The notes below the pieces were generated by a model. The model was not told the origin of the DNA, ran no database searches, and saw only the letters and a program-made list of their open reading frames with translations. A stretch of 64,000 bases of DNA from contig NC_135776.1 of NCBI RefSeq assembly GCF_028453695.1, positions 2,170,001 to 2,234,000 of the forward strand, in the 5' to 3' direction. The stretch comes from Augochlora pura. Lineage: Eukaryota > Arthropoda > Insecta > Hymenoptera > Halictidae. Shown in pieces: positions 47,067 to 58,100 of this stretch. The position numbers and the translations under genes are program-made. Numbering within the stretch: the stretch's first letter is position 1; every line of letters begins with the position of its first letter.

Positions 47067-47635
47067 TGCATATATGATAGATGATAAGATTATCGATATT
47101 TGTATGATAAAACGAATTGATCTTATTGCATAGTAAAAGATAAGTTAAGTAAAAGATAACAACTTGTGCATAGTCTCCTAGTATTATTTAATTACAATAG
47201 CAAGTTAATTTACATGTTTCTTTTCTCTATATGCATATCCGGGTTCAAAATAACAGCAAACAATTATTGTATTCATAACAAACGTACTTTGTATAATGAT
47301 ACTGTAAAAAATTAATGTGTGTTACATGCTGCCTTATGATATATCACATACTGTTTTCCTTCTTTAATTTCGTAATTACTCTAACTGCATTGTAGTCTAC
47401 TTATCAAACCACTTTACTTGAAAAATGTATAAGGTATTGTTACAGAAATGGTTAAACGATATTGTACAGGAAGTAATTTATACTATGCGCATAAACCAAT
47501 AAATAATTATTCTTAAATATAATGGAAACTTATTGCTACAGAACCATATCCTGATTTCCATTATCCTCGTCTGTTCTCTGGTTAGAGGCTCTGTTAATTT
47601 ACATGGTACAAACGGTTGCATCGTCGGGGATTATT

Positions 47636-47695
47636 ATATGTATACATATACATATATATATACATATGCATGTATGCATATGTAATCGATATATG
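47636..47695. repeat. CATATA/TACATA microsatellite
   Basis: Degenerate TATACATATA repeats between the BLOC1S2 and Elongin C 3' ends. Confidence 0.8.
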
Positions 47696-47733
47696 TATTA
47701 GCTACTGATTCGGATTTCTTTTGAATGCAATAG

Positions 47734-47739
47734 TTTATT
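47734..47739 (-). terminator. Candidate poly(A) signal of Elongin C
   Basis: Minus-strand AATAAA, 367 nt beyond the Elongin C stop codon. Confidence 0.45.
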
Positions 47740-48105
47740 GTATATCACCGATATTATATGCAATAAAACCGAGTCAATCGAGTACAATCTCTCGATAAGA
47801 AATTACACGATAGTTCTCTCAGGCATCTTTTGTTCTCTAAGGTTTATAATGGTTGTGTTAAGATACTTGAACACGTTAATAAATTTTTCCATTTACACCC
47901 GCCGATTTTTCGTCATTTGATTGACTTGAATTATTTGTTTTTGCGATTGTGTTAAAGCACCGAATGTTTCAAAGTCACAAGTGTAAATTTATGAACACAA
48001 GATGCATAGGTTCTTCAAGAAAGTATCATTTGCTGATTTGGCAAATCTTGAAGTACAATCCAGAATCCAGATACAAATTCCATCTAATTGCTGGAATCTT
48101 TTGAC

Positions 48106-48987
48106 TTAACAGTCTAAGAAATTTCCAGCCATCAATAGTTCCAACGCGATTTCGGGTGCAATAGGAAATTCTGGTATCTCTGTGCTGCTATGCGTGTAAC
48201 GTACTTTGTAGGCGAAATACATGCATACTTTCTGTAATACATGAGATCTGAAAGGAAAGTATACATAGATGATTCAGAATACTTTTTTTTCGCCAGGCAA
48301 TTTAACAAAGAAAACTGGCAAACTCACGGGATTTCACGAAAGTTCACTTCGTTGGCTTCATTTTCAGCGAATTGGCCAGGTCCACTCAACATGGCTTTTA
48401 TCGTTCCACTGGTTAACGCATACTCGCGTTTTATAAAGAATTCGTGACCATCGCTGCTGACAAGTTTGACGTACATTGCGAGTGGTCCTTCATAGCCACC
48501 ATATATTTGCTTCCTTTCCTAAAATTTCAAATGGCAATTTATTATTTGTTATCTCAAAGGTGCACCTACATATAATATCATTAATTCCAACTACCGTACA
48601 ACAGAATCTATCGTTAATGAACAGAAGACAGGATAAATAATTGAAGAAATTGAAATAAAAAGATTAAGCAGCTAAACTTTAATTTGCAGAAATAGGTACC
48701 GCATGCAGGTCACTAGATGAACTGTCTTCTTCTTCTTCGCTGTTATTGACAGTTTCTTCTGCATTGGGCTTGATCCAAAGAAAAATAAACATTAATTAAT
48801 CAATGAACTTTTTACCATGACATTCCTGCTTTCCAATAGAGGAATCAATCAATTAGCAGCCCGATTGTGTACAACTCTTTTAAAATATATTTTAACATGC
48901 CCCAATAGTCATGCGAGTGTTAGACATGCGTAATATTTTAAGCAGAACACGTACCTTTTCAGCCTGCGAGTTTCTATTATTTGACAT
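48106..48987 (-). CDS. EloC: Elongin C (transcription elongation factor B subunit 1)
   Basis: SKP1-like adaptor. It pairs with Elongin B to stimulate RNA polymerase II elongation via Elongin A, and links BC-box proteins to Cul2/Cul5 ubiquitin ligases. It was too fragmented for a simple ORF scan. Minus-strand exons: 48987-48955, 48768-48700, 48518-48328, 48247-48106; phases agree, giving 144 aa. The conserved core is near identical to animal Elongin C: YGGYEGPLAMYVKLVSSDGH, ALTSGTIKAMLSGPGQF, NEVNFREIPSHVLQKVCMYF and the end FPIAPEIALELLMAGNFLDC. The first two exons add about 34 residues (MSNNRNSQAEK, then an acidic EEEEDSSSSD stretch) absent from the usual 112-aa protein. Shorter isoforms by exon skipping are possible. 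Confidence 0.95.
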
Positions 48988-49650
48988 GTTTTATCAGATG
49001 CGTAGTATCGTAGTATCTGTAGAAGGAACGAGTACATTATTCGTCGATACTTATACGACCCATCGTGTCGTCTATAACGATATGTATGATATGTACTATG
49101 ACGTTTCGTGTAAATAACAATGTAATCATTGAACTATTAAATGAAATATTTTAAAATGTATCTTTGTTTAATAACGAACTGTCTTTTATCTTACACCATC
49201 CGGTTCCATTCGCATACATATCTTTGTTCTTAACGAAAAGTCAGATTCCCATTCCGTCGTTTCGTGCTGATGAAAAGGTTATTTTAGACTCATACGTGTT
49301 ACGAATTACCTAGGACATTAGCGGAGAAACAGATGCGCGAACGAAGTTATGCATCGACAGGAAATTAATTGGATATTCTTGCGTCTAGCCTAAATTTTAC
49401 GCTACGAGTGAAAATTGTTTCGATAGATTGGGAAAACGAACTTTAACACTGTGTTATTTGTCGCATACGTTTCATACAGTAACAAACCCCCTGCCTACCT
49501 GGGCAAAATGATAATTCTTATAAAATTCAGACTTCTCGATTCACAGTAAACTTTTCTAACAAGTGCAACAGCAATTAATATGGCTACTAAGAATGTCGGA
49601 TGGATTTCGATAAGTCGAATCACGTTTCTCCATCTTCGGTTCAGCAGCGC

Positions 49651-49687
49651 TGGCGCTATCTGCTGGTAGATCAAAACTGGCGCGAAA
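49651..49687. promoter_or_regulatory. CTCF-like and E2F-like sites upstream of Elongin C
   Basis: On the minus strand ACCAGCAGATAGCGCCA matches the CTCF core with one clear mismatch (A for G before GCGCC). Ten bases further on the + strand TGGCGCGAAA is a consensus E2F site in reverse. Both lie about 0.7 kb upstream of the Elongin C start. Motif match only. Confidence 0.35.
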
Positions 49688-51396
49688 CATCCGTTGTTTC
49701 GTCATCTTTGAAATCAACAAATCATAAAATACAAATATTCGATATATTTTTTTTTTATCGTTCGTAGTTCAGATATCGAATGAATGACTTTTAAACTTTT
49801 AATTAATCATTTCAGGGGATTAAGGATCTTTCAAAAACGAAAACTTCTAACTACTTTTTTGCTTGTACGAAAACTAAACTTATTAGAATAAATCAATAAA
49901 AATCAAAAAATCATAAATAACACGAGATAGTATAGTTCTAAGCACGGCAAATAGTCGATTGATAATTGTTCATGATAATGAAATCATTCGCGCTGTTTAT
50001 TTCGCTCGTGACCATGATACATAGTTACATTTACACAATTTTATAAATGTCTTTGAAATATTATTACGCACTGTGCTTACGTTTATCATTCGTCGTCTGG
50101 CCGATAACAGTAGCATGATCGATCGTCTTAGACTACCCTCGCTTTAACACTTATTCCCTTTTTAAAGGATGGCAATTGTAGTACAGAGAACAAAATTGTC
50201 TGTACTAACAATTACAGATGGCTCGTATGTTTATCGTTTCGTCGTCGATTATAAAATTTGCATCTCGTGTAATGTGATCGCAGAATTTTAGCCGCGAAGC
50301 TAAAATGAAAAAGCTTTTCATTCGTTTGGTACAAATAGTCCAATAAATTTACGAAAATTCGAATTGCTCAATATTAGGACAATTAATTGAGAATTCATTA
50401 TCGAGGATATGCGCTTCATAAATTTCGTTATCCCTGTGAATTTCACATTTTACGTACAGTCAATTTTATATTTAATTTAATTTACATCATCACATATTGT
50501 GATATGCAACGCGGCAGAATTATACAGCAGAGAATAAATTTTGCAAACGAAATCGACTATGGGAATCAGCGTGAATGCTCGAATGAAATTCTGACGAACA
50601 GTATTTAATTATAGTAATGTCATAATTCTATACGAAGAATGAAAATTGTCTTATCAAATCTTGTCAAAATTTGATCAGTTGTCAACGTCATTGTAAAATT
50701 ATCTCTATTAGCGTATCATGTTTCTTTAATTTACGAATAAAATAGTGTCTTGTGCTTGCGATTGCGTAGCAACATCGAACGTCGTACTTGTATGTTATAG
50801 ATCCTTGATAAAATGATTAATAAATATTAGTACACAAGCACACACGCCTTGGCACATTACTATTTAGAATCTTCATTGTTGTAGGATGATGCAGCATAGG
50901 AAAGTGCAATTGATCGGTGCGTAAAATTATTGAGAACAAAATTAACTACAAAATCTCGTTTCGCTTCACAAAGTAAATTTCTCCGAGAATCACGCGTAAT
51001 AACAAATTTTATAAAAATGGAATACTTTATATCTATGGAATATTGGATAGATTCGTAAATGCATCGCACACATAGGCGCATCGTGTCAATACTATTTTTA
51101 CGCAAGGATGAAATTTTCTATAAATATGTATCTCGTAGGAACTGACTTGCCGTTGAAGAATGATTCGCTTTCCTTTTCTTTTATAAAACATTCTGTATAA
51201 ATTTCGCAAATCGGTATGAATCGCTAAATAATTACCTAATAGAAATAACATTCAGTCCCGTTTTTTTTACAATGTAATCACTCCCCATAGCAGGAAATAG
51301 ACTATTAAATTATGAATTTGTAAAACAACGTTGTAAGATCCGTACCTTACATGAAATTAAACGTTTCGCGAGTTATTACCGTTTGAACTATTTGTA

Positions 51397-51402
51397 TTTA
51401 TT
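51397..51402 (-). terminator. Candidate poly(A) signal of Fak
   Basis: Minus-strand AATAAA, 704 nt past the Fak stop. Other copies occur further on, so the true end is uncertain. Confidence 0.35.
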
Positions 51403-52105
51403 TATAAATATAATATACACACGCACACGAATTTATATGCATATACACGATGTATATTATAAATGCGCGTGGATGTATACGTATATATGTATATAGAATT
51501 ATTTAACTACATACAGGGTGATGCAATAAACATCTCTGCGGGATGATGGGCCGTATTCAGTATACGCGATGACGTTTCATCGGTAAATCTTATAATTATT
51601 TGTTGTCAATCTGTAAACGAATAATTAATGCAGAGAAAGCATTATTTGTCGTATCGGCAATGGGATTACGATGTTTTTTTTTACGGTCAAGCGTTCCTCT
51701 TGCTTCACCCTATATATTCGGTTGTTACACAATAACAAATTAACAATAATTCTAAAGCTTTGGAGTGATTTCCTTATTAGCTGTGACTTACTTTTCTAAT
51801 GATACTTCTTCTACTGCTACGTCTAACGAATACTGTCCTATCTATAAGTACGTCTGGACAAAGTCTGTATTTAGGTAAATATTAAAAAGAGGCTGTAAAG
51901 CACAAATACTAAATCTCCTGCCGCCGAGTTATGCGCGAGATGTAGTCGGGGGTAACTTGTACGATGTCGTCTATGTACATACATACGAACCTAAATATTT
52001 CCACGAAGTTCTCCTGAAACACGAACATCGTCAATAAATCGGAAACACTTTAGGGAAGACTCGGTGAACGATTTACGATTTACCTTAATGCAAGGCACCT
52101 CGTTG

Positions 52106-55100
52106 TTAGCTATCACTTGTCGCGGTCTCGTTCACCGTTTTATTGTTAGGTGCAAACTGTTGACTAATACCTGTCGACACGGTTTGACTGGGGTGAATCA
52201 CGGGCCCTACCGTTTGGACTAAATTACAGGTAACCGGTACCATCGGCGGCAAATTCACGGAATTATTCATAGGGCTGATATTACAAGATAACGATGGTCT
52301 TTTCCTCTCTAAACTGTTTGTAGCCATTTGTCGTCGAGTTGTCGAGTTACGTTCGAGACTGTTCGTGACGATGTGGTGCCTTCTCTCTAAGCTCGAACCG
52401 GTACTGACATCAGTTTGACTCCCCTGCACCAAAAATGGAATCTTTCAAAATGATTAGCATCAAATGACCAGCGTGGCCACAAAAAAGTGCTTGTTTCCTC
52501 AAAGGAGTCGAGTATGGTGGCTGTACCCTTGTCATTCGTTACGGAAAGAAGGACTTTTTTCTAGTCGTGCCAAGCCTGGCTTACACGGTTCAATAATCTT
52601 TACCTGCAGAGGCCGGTCTACCGACTGACCCATCCTATGCAGGAGATCGCCGCTTTGACTCTGTCTGAATGTTGTGCCTTGTCGTTCGGTCGACTGACTT
52701 CTCAAAAATTGCTCCCCGGACTGACTGGAACGGATGCGACCCTCCGGCGTAGACTCTTGGGGAACGCCATCATTTTGTTGCTTCTGGCAAATCTGATTGT
52801 CCACGTACGGGTAACGAATGCGTATCGAGTCGATCACGTCCAGCAAGTTCTTAGCGTTCATTGCCAAAATATGAGCAGCCGACAGCATATCTCTGAAATG
52901 GTCGAAAGTTTTGTTAATCTTGCCCTTTACCGTGCAGTCCTATTGAAATTGGGTACATATTTACTTTCGCGAGTCCGCATCCAGAGTGGTAGCACTGTAC
53001 TGTTGGGCCCGTCTCATAGCTGTCACCAACTCGGACATGTTCTTGCTGAGTACTTTGTGCGCCATTTCCACTTCTCGGTGAGTTGATATTGGTAATATGT
53101 CCATCAAAGCGTCAACGGAAGAGAGGAGTGCTCTCAATTCAGTACCGACCTTACAAACCAATTCTAAATACTGTTCCGCCTTGCTCTGCTGCACACCTAC
53201 AGCGATATTCAGTATTCAGGATTTTTCAGAAATGTTCAGACATTGTTAAACAATTCAGTTCAAGTCACATTTATACCTTGAGACAAGGACATGACCGCAC
53301 GAACGACGCTGGTAGTACAATCGTAGACTTTATCGTTGGCCCGATCCAAGTCCGCCGTTGGCGTGGGTTCCATTTTCTGCAATCGAAAGTCGTATTAGAC
53401 CTGCTCGTTGGACCTTAGAAGGTCGAGTTAGTAATTGACAAAAAAAAGCAACATGATACCTTTACGACGATCACTTTCTCAATGCCTTTATCAGAGCCAA
53501 GGGATCCAGTGTTGGCACTGTGTTGATCGTGATTTGGTGACTGGGTGACCGAGCGAGGTATCGGAGGACTAGCGCTTTCATCTCCACTCGTTGCGATAGA
53601 TAATCTTTTCTAAGGGGATTGTTATGTCAATAGCTATCCTTTTATCAGAGTTTTTCTATAATATCAACAAGATCTGTTACCTCTTCCCTGGCCAACCATC
53701 GGCTATCCTCTTCTGATTGGCGCTGTTGCTCCAATAGTCGTTGCTCCAACAACTTCTGTTCATCATCGACGCCGCTGCCAAAGTTCTCCGCGACATTATC
53801 AAAGAACTGTGACTGCACTGCTCTCTGAAATAGAATGATTCTATTTTACATCACCTCTAGAATCTATGGTGGAAGTATCGCTCGCTCTTACAGTATCGAC
53901 GAACATACATATGTACACAGTAAAATTAAAGAGATGCATAATTCTCGATGCAAGGTAAAAACCATTTCAGAACGAGAGCAGTGTGCAGTCATACTGGTCG
54001 CATGCAGCTCAAATTGTTACAACGTCCACGTTACTGTATTATCATGTCCATTCGTCATGCAAACAAAATTAAAAGAGAACAACAGGGATTAGCCTACCAA
54101 ACTGCATAGTAATGGTAACCATAGTAATCATAATAATAGTAATAACAACGACAACAACAAAAATTATAATAATATAATAATAATGATAAAAATAATAATA
54201 ACAATAATAATAATAATAACGAGAGTCTAGATTTTTGCGTGAACGAAGACAGTGTGGCCTATCGTGAAACTGTGTGTAACAACTAACAAGGTGTTCTGTG
54301 AACTCCGAGCAAGAGTGTGAGCGCGTCTGCATCAACCAAAAGCATGTTTTGCGCGTATTATATGTACACGATCGGCTCGCAACAAAGGGTGTACAATTGT
54401 GCAGCGTTTCGAGTAACGAAAAAACTTTACGAGTGTCTCGCAATCGGTAGAACAAGAAGTAGAATGCGTGCGCTTGTTGATCGCCGTTTTCCGGCTTGTA
54501 CCATCGGATAGATTGAACACCGACTGCTTACAAGTCATGGCAGGACGGGAAGATTTTTTTTGGGAAAAATAGTAGAGCAACATTCTATATGCGCTGGTGC
54601 AACCCGCCCGACCGCAGCCTGTACACAGTCTGAAGTCTAAACAATATGCTGTTGCAGAATAGGGGATGCGATTGTTCATTCCTAGGAGGCTTAGCCAAAC
54701 CTGATCTTGGTGGGCCTCCTCTGTCATCGAGCTGCTCGATGACATGGTGCTGTCGCTGACAGCGGAGGATATCAGGGATCCGGACAGTGTACCGTCGATG
54801 GAGCTAGTCAGCTGTTCGTCAGGCTTTTGCGCGACGAACGTGGTGATCTTTGCAATTCCGGTGGCTAGCTGGGGTCCGACGGTCTTAACGACCGCGGGCT
54901 GGCAGAGCACCGGTTGCGGTAGGTATGCCACGTTTGCCGTGTTCGTTACTAGATTGGTAACGTTGCACTGAGACGTGGGTGCGGGTTGTTGGCCAATGAC
55001 ATAGCTCGAGGTGCTTGAATGGACAATTTGCTGGCTGGCAGGCTGACCTGTGATATTTGCCACCGCAAACTGCGCCTGAATCGGATGACTTTGAGTCACT

Positions 55101-58100
55101 GCACCGTACGATAACTGCTGGCTCACGCTGCCAGGTTGCGAGCTGGCCACATGACAATGTAATATTCCAGACTGCTGTTGGATCTGATGTTGGATTTGCT
55201 GCTGCATTTGCTGCGGGTACGCGGTTCCTTGCAGGATCTTGTGAGCTTGGACGACCGTGACGGAAGTCGCGTGTGCCGTGTAAATCGGATTGGCACCGCA
55301 TCCTTGGCTCCCCTGACTTGCTTGGATTCCTTGAGTTCCTTGGACCCCCTGGATCTGCTGACCGGTCTGCTGTTGCGTCGGTATATAAGAAACCGGTTGG
55401 TGAACCGACGGATTGTTCTGTCTCTGAAGGTTCTGCACGTGTTGGGACTGCGACAAGTAAATCGGCTGTGCTCCCACCAACGCTTGTTGGCCAATGTTTG
55501 AGTAGATTTGCTGTTGCTGTTGCTGTGGCTGCTGGTAATTCTGCGGATGCATCATCATCGGCTGAGGCTGCAAATTCTGAAGATTCTGTAGATTCTGCGA
55601 TGACGAGGATGACGGCGCCGCCGTCAAATTGCTCCTCGCGACTTGGACGCAGGTGGCCAGCGAGGCATTCATTGGCTTCAACTCGGTCACGGTTTGATTC
55701 TGCGCGTTTTGTGCTCGGAACTTGAGAACCGGTCCATAAAGACACTCTGCTGTGGATGTAGGCACGGTGTCGTTGGACGACGAAGAATTGACGGGCACGC
55801 GAGGATACGCGCCTGCCGCAACTGATGTATTTTGCACGGGATTCGAAGTTACGACGAACATGTTCGCGGTTTGAGGCGCGCCAGCACTGGAGAACTGAAC
55901 GAAACTTGCGGTCTGAGGAGTCGAATTGCCAGGACCTACGATATTGTTCAAACTACTGGGCCCAAAGTTGCCGGGGTTTTCGCCGAAATTACCGCCGACG
56001 CTCGGACTCTGGCTGAGATTGCCAACGATGGCGGAACTCTGGGTAAAATTGGCCACCGGACCGTATATTTCACCGCAGCTCGACGTCGCGGTGGTCACCG
56101 GTATGGCGTTCGACGCGGAGAACTTCTGCACGGGCGAATAGAGGTCCCCGGTTATGCTACCGACCACTTTCGAGCTGACCGCGTACAAATTTTGCATCTC
56201 TTTAACCTTTTGCTGCTGTTGCTTTCTGTTCGCAGCGGGTGATTGGGCTTGTGACGTCTCTGAAATTGTCAGGCTGGACATGAGGGGAGCGGTGGTGTCC
56301 GAGGAGTCGAGGGAATCGAGATTGGTAGTGTCGGACAGGGTGGAATCGGCCGATTGGGTGGTGTCGTGGGAAGCGGACGGTTCCGAGACGGCCGGATCGA
56401 AAAATGGTAAGTCCGAGACCACTGCGGTGGTCAGGACTTGGTCCTCGTCTTGGAACTGGACCGCGAGGGTGTTGAAGGGTGAGGCAGGCGTCGTGTACAC
56501 GGAGGGACATACCCCCCTGGCTTGATTGTCCTTGAGCAGCTGCGCGAGAACCTCGGGGCTCTGCGCCACGATATAGGTGGAAACCGGGGCCGCAGCGGTC
56601 AGCTGAGATTGATCCGACGTGTTTTGCGGTTGCCTCGAAGGTTTCGGCGGCGGTACATCGTCTGCACCTGAATTATCACAGATTATCTGGTGCTCCTCTT
56701 ATCTGTATCCCCTCTCCTTTTCGCGTACCGGCTGCCTCGACGTCCATCTACTCGCTTTCTTCCCCTCGTTTTAATCAAACGTGGAAGCAGCCGGTACAAG
56801 CACAGTTTTACTCGTTTACTCTTTTACGTACCCCAAGACATGGCTTGCACTCTTCTGTTTTCACGCTTCATTGTCTCCTGCTGCTGATGTTTCTCTTCCA
56901 ATAGAATCTCGCTGAAACACGAGGGAATTTCAGTAAACTGGATACACCGAATAAGACCGGATGTTCGTTTTTGGAGCTTACTGTAAAGTTTCCCTGATTT
57001 CTTTGAACGTTGGCCGCTTGCTCGGCTCGTAGCTCCAACACTGCGACATGAGAGAATATAAACGCGGAGGGCAGTGGTTCGGTAAGGCTAGTCTTTCCCC
57101 GTTCTCCAGCTTATGGATCACGTCGTGGTTCTTTACGCCCTGAAATGGCTTCACCCCGAGCATCAGAATCTCCCACATGCATACGCCTGAGAAATAAAAG
57201 TGTTGCTGTTATTAGAGAGAACTTGCGGAAGAGGTTTTTATTCTTGGACGAGACAAACCGAACATCCAGACGTCGGATGAGGTAGTGAATCTTCGGAAAT
57301 TGATGCTCTCTGGCGCCATCCACTTGATCGGCAGCTTGCACCTGCTCGCGGTGTAATAACTCTGGTCCTCGACCCACCTGCTCAAGCCGAAATCCGCCAG
57401 TTTAACGCAATTGTGCGTCGACACTAGAACATTTCTTGCGGCGATATCTCTGCGAAACAAAAGCGAAATCGAGTAAGATTTTTTCCGCTTAGGAGGCTGG
57501 GAGCTAAGAATAAATATTCTTGGGCGAAGTTTCATGGATGAGATTACCTGTGTACAAATTTCTTGCTCTCGAGGTACGATAAGGCAGTGCTCAGTTGGAA
57601 GGTATAAAGCAGAAGCGTGGCTAGGTCCAGTCGCTGTTTATTCGACTGGAGATAAGCTCGCATCTCTCCTAGCCTGGCCAGCTCCATCACCAGCCAGATC
57701 GGCGCCTCCGAACAGACCCCGATCAATCGTATAATATGAGGATGCTCGAACTGTTGCATGATATCTGCGATATTCGATAGCCATTCGTTAAATGTGAAAC
57801 AGTCGGGTCTCTCGACCGGATGATCGCAGTGAACTAAGTGTCTTACAAGCTTCCTCGAGGAACTTCTCGGAGGTGGCGAGATCCGCGTCCACTTTGCACG
57901 TTTTCACCGCGACAGCTATTACCTGGTTGTCCCTTCCTTTGTACGAACCCTTATGTACAGTGCCGAACTGTCCGTTCCCGATGACATCGCCCAGCTCCAC
58001 TTGGTTTCTGACGATTTCATAGTCTCGGGCTGAAAGAAGAGCACGGTTTAATAAAACCGCAACCATATCGGAACCGCGCCGATTATTCTTACTAGCTGGC

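Larger units (their letters stand above)
47067..48105. other. Convergent BLOC1S2 / Elongin C 3' region
   Basis: AT-rich. It has a CATATA/TATACA microsatellite at about 47636-47695, a minus-strand AATAAA (TTTATT at 47734-47739) that could end Elongin C, and a bulged hairpin at about 48014-48054. No gene seen. Confidence 0.65.
48988..52105. other. Elongin C upstream region and Fak 3' UTR
   Basis: AT-rich 3.1 kb with no gene. It contains a CTCF-like site (49651-49667) next to an E2F-like TTTCGCGCCA (49678-49687, minus orientation), and several minus-strand AATAAA candidates for Fak, the clearest at 51397-51402. A TA/CA-rich microsatellite lies at 51405-51500. Confidence 0.6.

Noticed and set aside
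48241..48447. Plus-strand 68-codon ORF
   Set aside because: It is antisense to Elongin C exons, which match the family on the minus strand.
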